A stretch of DNA of 64,000 nucleotides from Artocarpus heterophyllus (lineage: Eukaryota > Streptophyta > Magnoliopsida > Rosales > Moraceae). A model generated the notes under the pieces. It was not told where the DNA came from. It ran no database searches and saw nothing but the letters and a program-made list of their open reading frames with translations. The stretch spans positions 11,671,351-11,735,350 of the forward strand of contig CM046348.1 of the NCBI GenBank assembly GCA_025403435.1, read 5' to 3'. Of the stretch, positions 47,001-59,636 are shown piece after piece (the stretch's first letter is position 1; the number at the start of each line of letters is the position of its first letter). Made by a program: the position numbers and the translations under genes.

Positions 47001-50000
47001 CTCATAACCCAGTTCAACATGATCGAACAAAGCATATTGAAGTGGACAGACACTTTATAAAGGAAAAGTTGGATAGCGGCCTAATTTGCACACCATTCAT
47101 CTCAACTAAAGATCAGTTGGCCGATGTATTTACAAAGGGACAACCGAGCACTGTCTTCCAACGTATTGTCAGCAAGCTTGGAATGAAGAATATCCATTCA
47201 CCAGCTTGAGGGGGAGTGTCGAGATATTGTCTTTAAAAGGAAAACCGTGTGGACACTTATGTGATCCCTGATTTTATGTAATCCCTGTTTTATGTAATCC
47301 CTGATTTTATGTAATCCCTGTTTTTTAGGGATTAGTTGAGCTGTATATTTGGTGTATACTATTGTTAGGATAGTTTCCTATTTTAGTGAGATAGCAAACG
47401 TGTATATAATAGGTGTTTTATGTATTTTTTGATAACATGGAATTACAACCAGATTTTTCTATTCTCTACAGTTAGCTGTCCCTTAGCTGTATCCCTAGAT
47501 TAGTGACTGATTTTTCTGTTTTTTAATCCTATAAATACTGCTATGCATTCGTTTGAAATAAGTAGAAGAAAATATTCTTCAAATTCTTCTCAAATCTTCA
47601 TGGTACCAGAGCTGTTCTAAGATTAATCTCCTCTCATGACAAAATACGGAATGGCCACTAGCTCCTCATCAGAAATCACCTCCAATTCTGAAACAGCCAT
47701 GACAGGCTCTAAGGGAGAAACCGAGAGCAACAATCTGCCCATTACTGGTTGCAAATTAAATGGGCACAATTACCTGCAGTGGTCACAATCCGTCATGATG
47801 TTCGTATGTGGAAAAGGAAAGGATGATTACCTTACTGGTGTAGCTGCAGCCCCGAACAAAGATGATCCTAAATTCAGAGCATGGAAATCTGAAAACAACA
47901 TGGTGATGTCTTGGTTGATAAATTCCATGGTGAATGAGATTGGAGAGAACTTTCTTCTCTACGGAACTGCCAAGGAGATATGGGACGCTGCCAAAGAAAC
48001 CTATTCCAGCTCTGAAAATACATCCGAACTGTTTGAGGCAGAGAGCATCCTTCATGATCTTCAGCAAGGTGAATCGTCGGTCACTTAATACTTTAATTCT
48101 CTCACACGATGTTGGCAACAGTTAGATCTTTTTGAAACATTTGAGTGGAAATGTACTAGAGATGAAGCTTTGTACAAACAGATCGTTGAAAGAAGCGAAT
48201 GTACAAATTTTTGTTGGGACTCAACAAAGAACTCGACAAGTGCGAGGAAGAATTTTGGGCACAAAACCACTGCCATGCATCCGCGAAGACTTCTCTGAAG
48301 TCCGTCGAGAGGAGAGCCGTAAGAAAGTCATGATGGGCTCACCATCTGCCACTCTAGCAACCGGAGAAGGGTCTGCACTTGCTGTTCAAGGACTCCAACA
48401 ATCTCATACTGATGGCAATCGGCCTCGGAAGGGAAGACCTTGGTGTGATCATTGTCGTAAACCCGGACACACTAGAGACAACTGTTGGAAGATCCATGGC
48501 AAGCCGGCGGATTGGAAACCACGACAAAACAACAAAGAGAGTCACGGAAATGCTACCTCCACAACTAATGACACAACCGAAACCAATCTGTTTAGCAAAG
48601 AGCAGATTGAACTTCTCCAGAAGATGTTCGGACAGTCCTTGCCAACTCCAACATCGTCTGCAACATTGGCTCAATCAGGTAACATTCTCAATGCTCTTAA
48701 TGTGAAGCAGATTAAGAGACCATGGATTGTCGATTCAGGTGCCTCAGACCACATGACGGGTGATGCCTCTCTTCTTATGAACCTTAAAACCTGCCAACAA
48801 GGACACACTGTTAGAATTGCCGATGGGTCTGTATCCAAAGTAATAGGGATCGGTTCAGCCAAAATTTCAGAGTCTCTTATTCTCAACTCTGTTCTTCTTG
48901 TTCCAACTCTTGATTGTAATCTCTTATCGGTTACTAAACTCACCCGTGATAAAAATTGTGTGGCTAAATTTGTTCATAACCTTTGTGAATTTTAGGACTT
49001 GGATTCGGGGAAGACGATTGGTAGTGCTAGAGAGTGCTCGGGACTTTATCTCCTCAAAAATAAAGACCCTCCAGAAAGATAAGTCCAACAAGTTGTGTCA
49101 GAGATTCAATGTCAAAATAATGCTTTGTCAAGCCTTAGTTCCAATAACGATGGTGATATTATGTTAAATCACTATTGCCTAGGTCATCCCAATTTCTTGT
49201 ATTTGGAAAAATTTTCCCTTCGTTATTCAAAAATAAAAATTCAAATCAATTTCATTGTGAAGTGTGTCAACTTTCAAAGCATGTCAGAAACTCATATCCC
49301 AAACTTCCATATAAAGAATCACATCCCTTCTCACTAATTCACTCTGATATTTGGGGACCTTCTCGAATCAAAAACATAACAGGGACACGTTGGTTCATTT
49401 CATTTGTGGATGATTATACTCGAATCACTTGGTTATTTCTCATGAAAGAAAAATCTGAAGTAGGCCAGATATTTAAAAAGTTCAATGCCATGATCCAGAC
49501 CCAATTTCAAACAAAAATCCAAGTGTTGAAAACTGACAATGCTAGGGAATATTTTGCTTCAATTCTTAGTGATTATCTGTCAAGTCACGGGATTGTTCAC
49601 CTAAGCTCTTGTGTTGACACACCTCAACAAAACGGGGTAGCTGAAAGGAAAAATCGGTATCTTCTTGAGGTAGCTAGATCTATTATGTTCACAACTCATG
49701 TTCCTAAACAGTTCGGGGGGGAAGCTGTACTTACAGCTACCTATCTTATTAATAGGATGCCTTCTCGTGTTCTAAATTTCAAAACACCCATCAGTACCCT
49801 TCTTGAGTTATACCTACATTCAAGAACTGTGTCTACCATTTCCTTAAAAGCGTTTGGATGTTCTGCTTATGTTCATGTGCACCATAGAGGAAAGCTTGAT
49901 CCTAGAGCCATCAAATGCATATTCTTAGGGTATTCACCAAACCAGAAAGGATACAATGTTTCTCTCCCATCACAGGACGGTTCTACAATACGATGGATGT

Positions 50001-53000
50001 CACCTTCCTTGAACAACATCCATACTATCCCAAACCTGCTATTCAGGGGGAGAACATAGTCAATGAATACCAGCTTTGGAATAGCATTCCCACTTCATTT
50101 GAACCTTCAGTAATTCCCACAAATTCTGTGTTAGACCATATCCCTCAATTTCCCGAGAGAGTCTGTCTCAAATTGAACCTCAAAATACTGCTAATGATTC
50201 CATTGAACCCTCAACGCCTCTACCAATAGAAACTCACAATTCCCATGTCCCAAACAGTGATTTTCGTGTTTATTTCAGGAGAAGAAGAACTCAAGAGGGA
50301 ACAGAGAACCGAGCATATCTTGAGCCAGTCCAGGAGTCCAACCTGAGTATAGGCCATCCTGACAGTTCTCAAGGTAAAATCTCTGAACCACATATTACTG
50401 AGCCGGTTTTCAATGATCTGAATTGGCCAATTGCTCTAAGGAAAGGTGTAAGATCTTGTACAAACCACCCAATCTACAACTTTGTTTCCTATAAAAATCT
50501 CTCACCAAGTTATAAGGCCTTTATCAGTAGTCTTGATCAAGTACAGGTTCCCAATTCCGTTCATAAAGCTATTCAAATACCTGAATGGAAGGCTGCTATC
50601 CTTGAAGAAATCAATGCATTAGAGAAAAACAAGACCTGGGAGCTCTCAGAATTGCCATCAGGAAAACGAGCTATTGGGTGTAAATGGATTTTTACAATCA
50701 AACACAAAGCAGATGGAAGTGTGGAAAGATTCAAGGCTCGCCTCGTGGCTAAGGGATTCACTCAAGCATATGGGATTGACTACCAAGAAACGTTTGCACC
50801 TGTAGCAAAACTCAACAACGTTCGTGTTCTCCTCGCTTTGGCATCTAACTTGGATTGGCCTCTTTACCAAATAGATGTCAAGAATGCATTTCTCAACGGT
50901 GATCTTGAAGAAGAAGTCTATATGGACATTCCTTCTGGGATTGAATCTCCTGCTACAGCTAACAGAGTCTGCAAACTTAAGAAGTCCTTGTATGGACTTA
51001 AACAGTCTCCACGTGCCTGGTTCGATAGATTTTCCAAAGTCTTGAAGAGATATGGGTATAATCAATGCCAAACAGACCACACGCTCTTCATCAAGCATTT
51101 TCTTGCTGGAAAAATAGTTCTAATTGTGTACGTAGACGATATTGTTTTGACAGGCAATTTTACAGCAGAAATAAATAAACTCAAGGAACTCCTTGCCAGG
51201 GAATTTGAGATCAAAGACCTAGGAAATCTCAAATATTTCCTAGGAATGGAAGTCGCCCGAACAAGGGAAGGAATCTCCGTCTCTCAGAGGAAATATGTAC
51301 TCGATCTTCTCTAGGAAACTGGAATGATGGGATGTAAGCCAGCTGAAACTCCCATGGACTCAACAGTGAAGCGTGGAATAAAAGAAGACTCTGCACCCAT
51401 GGACAAAGGCCGCTATCAAAGACTGGTAGGAAAACTCATCTACCTATCCCACACTAGACCGGATATTGGTTTCTCTGTGAGTGTCGTAAGTCAATTCATG
51501 AACCGACCCACTGAAGAACACATGGAAGCAGTCTATTGAATACTTAGGTATCTCAAGATGACACCAGGAAAAGGACTGTACTTTAGTAAGAATCCCAACA
51601 GGAAAATTGAAGTCTTTACAGATGTTGACTGGGCAGGCTCTACAGTTGATCGCAGGTCTACCACTAGATACTGTACATTTGTGTGGGGGAACCTTGTAAC
51701 ATGGCGAAGTAAGAAACAGTCAGTAGTCGCATGAAGCAGTGCAGAAGCTGAATTTAGAGCAATGGCTCATGGGATTTGTGAAGGAATGTGGTTAAGACGA
51801 CTACTCAATGAACTGGGAATCACAACCACTGAACCTATCAACATGTATTGCGAAAATCAAGTTGCCATAAGGATTGCCAAAAACCCAGTTCATCATGATC
51901 GAACCAAACATGTGGAAAGTGATTGACATTTCATCAAAGAGAAGTTAGATGGAAAAATTGTGGACCTTCTGTATACACCAACTCGTCATCAAATTGTAGA
52001 TGTGCTCACCAAGGCATTACCTCGAATCACCTTTGAAGAGCTTAATTCCAAGCTGGGAATGATTAATATCTATCACCCAGCTTGAGGGGGAGTGTATAAT
52101 TTCTAAGATTTGATTCTCGAAAATTAGGGAATAATTTTATTGTGATTTGCTGAGTTGTATAGGCTACAATATAGGCTGCAAATCAGGAATTTGGATAGTT
52201 GGTTATTTGATTACCTGGGAGTCAGATTTGTAGGAGATTTGTTAGCTGTCCCTTAGCTGTATCCCTAGATTAGTGACTGATTTTTCTGTTTTTCAGTCCT
52301 ATAAATACTGCTGTACATTCGTTTGAAATAAGTAGAAGAAAATATTCTTCAAATTCTTCTCAAATCTTCAGATACCACCGGGGCTGGAAACTTCTCTCAA
52401 CAACAATAAAGTCTGCAAACTTAGAAAATCTATATATGGACTCAAACAATCTCCTCGTGCATGGTTTGATAGGTTTGCAAAGTACGTGGTTGGGCATGGA
52501 TACACCCAATGTCAGACAGATCAAACACTGTTTGTGAAGTTCTCTCCAGAAGGAGAATTGGGATACTGATTGTGTACGTTGATGACATCATTTTAACAGG
52601 TAATTATGAGGAAGAACTTTTGAGAATGAAGAAACTTTTAGCTGAGGAATTTGAATTCAAAGAACTCGGTTATCTCAGATATTTTCTTGGCATGGAGGTG
52701 GCACGATCCAAGAAAGGTATCTTTGTCTCCTAACGCAAGTATGTTCTTGATTTGCTAAAGGAGACGGGTATGCTCGGTTGTAAACCTGCAGGCACTCCAA
52801 TGGATTCAACCAAGAAGATAGGAACTGAAAAAGATAGTGCACCAGTCGACAGGGGCAGATATCAGACTTGTAGGATGACCTATCTATCTTTCACACACAC
52901 GACCTGGTATTGGTTTCTCTGTTAGTGTTGTAAGTCAGTTTATGAACAACCCAATAGAAGAACATATGGAAGCTATGAATAGAATTTTGAGGTATCTCAA

Positions 53001-56000
53001 GATGACTCCAGGAAAAGGTCTGTTATACAAGAAGATTGACAATAGAGATGTTGAGGTCTTCTCAGATGCAGATTGGGCTAGAGATGTGTCAGATAGGCAA
53101 TCAACTTCTGGGTATTGTTCCTATGTTTGGGGAAATCTAGTTACTTGAAGAAGTAAGAAACAGTCCGTAGTCTCAAGAATCACTGCTGAAGCTGAATTTC
53201 GAGCACTAGCTCTTGGCATTTGTGAGGGAATGTGGATACAAAGACTACTTAGGGAGCTAGGAGTAGCTGTTGATAAGTCCATAAAAATTTTCTACGATAA
53301 CCAAGCTGCCATATGCATTGCAAAGACTTGTGCACCATGCAGGACGAAGCACATTGAAATAGATCGACACTTTATTTCAGAGAAAATTGAGAAGGCAATT
53401 GTGGAGCTAGTTTACACTCTTGCAAGGTTCCAAACGGCAGACATACTCACTAAAACTCCCCCAAGAACAAACTTTGAAGAACAGAGTTCCAAGTTGTATA
53501 TGTACAACATCTGCAACCTAGCTTGAGGAGGAGAGTGGAATTCTCGCTTTAAAGTAGATAGGAATTTTAGGGATTGTTTTTAGAGTATTTTTGGTATATT
53601 TTAATAAGGAGAATCTTGTATTATTTGACTCGATCCCACTTCTTGTTTCTTTCCTAGTTTAATAGAGGTTTTTCCTCTATTAGCTTGATTTGGTCAGAGT
53701 CTTATGGTTTGCATATTGCAACCATCTTTTATATATATTATGTTGTATCTTTCATTCCAAAAGTAAGAAGAGAGAATAAAAAGCAATTCTCTCTCAAAAA
53801 TTCACACTTAGGAACTTATAAGTAGCCCTGGATCCTTATTTTCTCCTTAGACATTACTATTCTTATTTGTTAATCCTTGTTTATTTCCCTTAAAGACCTC
53901 TTTTTCCTCTCATTTTTCAACTTATTATTTTACCAATTATCACTCTTCGTGTTTTTAACACGTATTATTGTTTTATTGTTTATGGACTATGTTCAAATGC
54001 TTATGAATATGGAATCAAGAAAAAATAACATTTACCAAAAACTATCCTAAAATCAAGAAAGAGTATACTAGAGTTTTATATAATCGATTATCATATACTG
54101 TAGGAAAACAAACTAGCCGATTAGAGGAGTAGTTAGTTTCCTATAATTATGCTCTATATTTTAGGAGTTAGTTTATCAGATTTTTTGATTAATCTAGGAA
54201 TAATTATCTGTATATTCAGTTAGGATTTTGTACCATAGAAACATGAAGTAGTTCCTATTTTCTAGGAGTTGGTTAAGGATCTGATTTATGGATCACCTTG
54301 TATATATATACTTGTACTCTTTTGTGATTAATAAGAAATTAATTTTGCTCCTAAATTTCACTCTGCCTCATGGTATTAGAGCGGAGGCTCTAAAACTCAA
54401 ATTTTTCTGTCAGTCCTTATCTCACCGTTCTTCATTCTTAGACCTGTTCCCTGGTTCTCAGCCGTCATTCCTAATCTGCTCTCATCTCCCTCAAAAATAT
54501 CATTCCCATGGCTGAATCTGAACAAACCTCCAGGGACTCATCAACATCCAATCCATCTTCCAATGTTCCTATCATTCCACGATCAAATCAGGCTGCAACA
54601 GAAAACAGTCTCGTCCCTGTCATATGCCACAAACTCAACGGCCATAACTATCTCCAATGGTTCCAGTCAATAATGATGTCATAAGTGGATGCAGCAGAGA
54701 TGATTACCTCACTGGTGCAGCCCTTCAGCCTAATCCAAGTGATCCTGAATTCAGAACGTGGAGGCCTGAAAATAATGTTGTTTTGTCTTGGCTGATCAGT
54801 TCGACGACAACCGAGATAGGAGAGAATTTCTTACTCTACACCATAGCTAAAGAGATATGGGACGTTGCACGTGATACTTTCTCCAGCAACGAAAACACAG
54901 CCGAACTTTTTCAGGTGGAGAACATCCTTCAGGACATGAAACAAGGAGAGAATTCTGTCACTTCCTATTTCACGACTCTTACCCGTCATTGGCAGCAACA
55001 AGATCTCTTTGAATCACATGAATGAAAGTGTCCAGATGACCGTGCCTATTTCAGGAAAATTATTGAAACCAAGCGTATCTTCAAGTTCTTGATGGGTCTT
55101 GATAAGTCTCTCGATGAGGTGCGAGGCAGAATTCTAGGGTTAACACCACTGCCAAGTCTACGTGAAGTTTTTTTTTAGAAGTACGCAGAGAGGAGAGCCG
55201 AAAGCGAGTCATGTTGGGACACTCCGATCTTTCGTCAGCCCCAAATGTTTCAGCACTTGCTGCAGCTAAGGATCACACATTCATCTGATTCTATTGCACT
55301 TGCTTCTTGCGGGACATCTCAAAATCCTAGTGATAATTGGTCACGAAGAGGACGTCCCTGGTGTGATCATTGCAAGAAGCCAGGCCACTTCAAAGAGATG
55401 CTGGAAGTTGCACGGAAAGCCCTCAAATTGGAAGCCAAGCCGAGAACGTGAGTCTAGAGGAAACACAGCCATCTCCGAGACGTCTCAATCCAACAATCAG
55501 GTGCCTTTCACCAAGGACCAGCTAGAATTGCTCTAGCAGCTTATTAGTATGGCTAATGTCTCAACTTATTCGACGTCTATCAATGCTGGGAATGATTCAA
55601 CATATGGCTCGGGTAATCTTGCACTGCATGTGGCCCAATCACCCTCCTCTTCGTGGATAGTAGACTCCAGAGCATCAAATCATATGACACGTGACAGATC
55701 CCTTTTCACCACTTGATTCTTCTTGCAATGGCTACCAAACAGTCCGTATTGCCAATGGTACATGCATGAAGGTGGCAGGGACAAGAACAATCCATCTCAC
55801 AAGCACTCTTACCCTCTACTCTGTTTTATTTGTGCCTGGTCTTGACTGTAACCTCATCTCAGTTAGCAAACTGAACAGTGACCTCCATTGTGAAACTAAA
55901 TTCTTTGCCAAATATTGTGTATTTCAGGACTTGAGCTCGGGGAAGACGATTGGCAATGCTGAGCTTCGTGCGGGCCTCTATCTTGATGTGAACAATTCAT

Positions 56001-59000
56001 CAGTCCACTCCTCAAATAACAATTGAGTCAGTCCACAATGTTGGTCGGTTCATAGTGTTAAGTCAGTTGGTCAGTCCAATAAAGATAGTGCAATTCTGAT
56101 GTGGCACTTTTGTTTGGGTCATCCTAATTTTCTGTACATGAAACGATTGTTTCCGTCTTTATTCATTAATAAAATCTCAATTTATTGCATTGTAAAGTTT
56201 GTCAATTTGCAAAGCATACTCGAAGCACTTACTCTCCACGACCATACAAACCAAGTCATCCTTTTTCCCTCATTCATGGTGATATTTGGAGCCCAACTAG
56301 GATCCCTAATATTACTGGTGCTCGATGGTTTTTGTTGCTAGTCGATGATCATACCAGATTATGTTGGACATTTCTTATGAAAGAAAAATCTGAGACCACC
56401 CATCTTTTTCAACACTTTCATGCTATGATTCAAAACCAGTTTAAAACCAATATTCAATCCTCAAAACTGACAATGCTAGAGATTTCTTTAATTGCACTCT
56501 CGGTCCATACCTCAAATCCCATGGTATTGTTCAACAAAGTTCATGCGTTGACACGCCTCAACAAAATGGTGTGGCCGAACACAAAAAACGTCACATACTC
56601 GAAGTTGCTCGATCCTTACTGTTTCAAACCAACGTCCCTAAGAAATTTTGGGGTGAAGCAGTCCTCACCGCCACCTATCTCATTAACAGAATGCCCTCAC
56701 GAGTCCTCAAATTCAAGTCACCACTGCAAACTTTCCATAGCATCTACCCAACCTCCCGACTAGTGTCCCAGGTCCCTCTCAAACTCTTTGGCTGCACTGC
56801 ATTTATTCATGTCCACCCTCAAAACCGTGGCAAACTTGATACTCGTGCCATTAAATGTATTTTCATCGGGTACTCAACCAATCGAAAAGGCTACAAATGC
56901 TTCTCTCCTACCACACGCAAATGCTACCATGCCATGGATGTCACATTTTTTGAAGATCAACCATTCTTCCCCCATTTTGCAATTCAGGGGGAGTATGCCA
57001 CACATGAATTACAAAATTGGGATTGGTTAGCCCTCATTGAGTCAAGTCCACCTCACTCTTCTCTTTCTAGTCTACCAGACCCAGTTCCTTTCACACAAAC
57101 ACAATTGACCCCACAAGAAGCACCAAGCTCACCAAATTCATCACCTAAAACAAGTCCAAATTTTGTAGTCTATCCTAAACATCTCAATCTCCCTGATGAA
57201 GCAATAAAAGTCTACACGAGAAGAAAAATACCTCTACAGCCCGAACTAAGCCAGCAAAATCAAGAGACTCTCCCGAGCCCAATTGATCTTGTAAGGACAC
57301 AAGATGAGGCGGTTTTAGTCCACAAACAGGTACTAAAAATTTAACAGAGTATGATCCGGAGTCAGACTTGCCTATTGCTCAAAGGAAAGGCATTCGATCA
57401 TGTACCCAACACCCACTTCGCAGCTACATCTCCTACTCTAACCTATCACAGAAATTCCGAGCATTTGTAACTTCATTGGACAAAATTATGCTTCGCAGTT
57501 CGGTTTATGAAGCCTTGAAGATCCCTAAATGGCGAACAACAACTTTGGAGGAGTATAATGCACTTGAGAAAAATGGCACATGGGTCCTAGCAATATTACC
57601 ACCTGGTAAGAAGACTGTAGGATGCAAATGGATATTCTCAGTTAAGCAAAAGGCTGATGGGAGCATTGATAGATACAAAGCTCGGCTAGTAGCTAGAGGG
57701 TTCACTTAGTCTTATGGGATTGATTATCAGGAGACTTTTGCCCCTTTAGCAAAACTCAACACAGTACGTGTCTTGTTATCCATTGCTGTCAATCAAGATT
57801 GGCCATTGTTTCAGCTCGACGTGAAGAATGCATTCCTAAATGGGGACTTAGTCGAGGAAGTCTATATGGATATCCCAGCCGGTTTTGAAACTAAGGAAAC
57901 AAATGGAAAGGTGTGCAAGCTTAACAAGGCATTATATGGACTAAACAATCACCTCGGACATGGTTTAACAGGTTCACTAAGGTGCTTAAACAGGATGGTT
58001 ACTCACAGTCTCAAGCCGACCATACATTGTTCATCAAACACTTCACAGATGGGAGAATTACAGTGTTGATTCTCTACGTTGATGATATAGTTATTACTGG
58101 GAATCACAAAGAAGACATAAGAAGACTTAAGACCTTACTGTCCAAGGCATTTGAAATCAAGGACTTGGGACATCTAAGATATTTCCTAGGAATGGAGGTG
58201 GCCAGGTTTAGTAAAGAAATTTCAGTCTCACAACGTAAATATGTTTTGGATCTTCTGCACGAGATTGGTATGAGTGGGTGCAAGCCGGTTGAAACTCCTA
58301 TGGATCCTAACACCAAATTGATGCCTCGAACAGAAGAGTTAGCAACGGATAAGGGACAGTATCAATGCTTGGTGGGAAAGCTGATATACTTGACACACAC
58401 ACGCCCAGATATAAGCTTTGCAGTCAGTAGTGTCAGCCAATTCCTAAGCAATCCATCAGTAAATCACATGGAGGCAGTAAGTAGGATTCTTAGGTACCTT
58501 AAAAAGGATCCTGGAAAGGGGTTAATGTTCAGGAAAACAGTTGATCGATCCTTGGAAATCTACGCAGATGTAGATTGGGCCGGATCCCCTATTGACCGAA
58601 GATCCACATCCGGGTACTGTTCATTTATTTGGGGGAACCTAGTGACATGGCAAAGTAAAAAGGAGCAGGTGGTAGCTCGGAGCAGTGCCGAAGTCGAGTT
58701 TCGAGCATTGGCTCAGGGTATATGTGAAGGAATTTGGCTGAATCGACTAATGGATGAACTCAATATTAGTACTTCCGGTCCTATTAAGATTATGTGTGAC
58801 AACCAATCAGCAATTGCAATTGCCAAAAACCCGGGTCATCGCGACTGAACGAAGCATGTTGAGATTGATAAGCACTTTATCAGTGAGAAAATAGAAGGCA
58901 AAGTGATTTCTCTCAACTATGTACCCTTCGGTAGCAAGTTGCAGATATTTTAACAAAGGCGCTGTTTCGACCCAACTTCATTGAACTAAGTTCTATGCTT

Positions 59001-59601
59001 GGTCTAATGAACATATATTGCCTAGTTTGAGGGGAAGTGTAGGAAAACAAACTAGCTGATTAGAGGAGTAGTTAGTTTCCTATAATTATGCTCTATATTT
59101 TAGGAGTTAGTTTATCAGAATTTTTAATTAATCAAGGAATAATTATCTGTATATTCAGTTAGGATTTTGTACCATAGAAACATGAAGTAGTTCCTATTTT
59201 CTAGGACTTAGTTAAGGATCTGATTTACGGATCACCTTGTATATATATACTTGTACTCTTTTGTGATTAATAAGAAATTAATTCTGCTCCTAAATTTCAC
59301 TCTGCCTCATATACAAAGATTTTTTTAAGTTGAACTGGACAATTAAATATATTATGATATCTTGATTTTATTGGTTGCTGCATTAAGTGACCAAGGGAAT
59401 GAATTTGTAATGTAAATAATTTAGAACCTTTAGTAGTTAGCTTTTTTGTCGGATACATAATAATGCAACATTATATCGTACAAACTCCTGAAAAATTCTG
59501 TCTACTTTCCATCACCTGCTATTGCTTGGTCTGTTAGGGGCGCAAACCTATTTCTTGTCCTGGTCATCCTTACACCGGCAACAGCAGGTCCAATTCCTTT
59601 T

Positions 59602-59636
<35 letters not shown>

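Larger units (their letters stand above)
42326..47470 (+). mobile_element. copia element C, nested in B's 5' LTR, youngest
   Basis: 5,145 bases with LTRs 42326-42579 and 47217-47470 (254 each), flanked by a perfect GTTAG duplication (42321-42325 and 47471-47475). Primer site TGGTATCAGCGCTC at 42580; purine tract GAGGGGGAG at 47208-47216. LTRs differ at about 4 of 254 positions (about 98.4%). Nearly full coding capacity. Confidence 0.96.
42173..52370 (+). mobile_element. copia element B, nested in A
   Basis: 5' LTR in two pieces (42173-42325 and 47476-47600, total 278) because element C sits inside it; 3' LTR 52093-52370 (278). Flanks GATAT (42168-42172) and GATAC (52371-52375), a duplication with one change. 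Primer-site variant TGGTACCAGAGC at 47601; purine tract 52084-52092. LTRs differ at about 13 of 278 positions by hand count (about 95%). Confidence 0.94.
38522..53806 (+). mobile_element. copia element A (outermost, oldest)
   Basis: LTRs at 38522-38793 and 53534-53806, flanked by CTTAG at 38517-38521 and 53807-53811. The primer site at 38794 (TGGTATCAAGCCC) is a variant of the tRNA-Met site; the purine tract is at 53525-53533 (GAGGAGGAG). The LTRs differ at about 28 of 272 positions by hand count (about 90% identity). Its reverse transcriptase is split by element B at 42173-52370. Confidence 0.94.
54099..59309 (+). mobile_element. copia element D
   Basis: LTRs 54099-54370 and 59038-59309 (272 each), flanked by TATAC at 54094-54098 and 59310-59314. 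Primer-site variant TGGTATTAGAGCGG at 54371; purine tract GAGGGGAAG at 59029-59037. LTRs differ at about 8 of 272 positions by hand count (about 97%). Confidence 0.95.
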
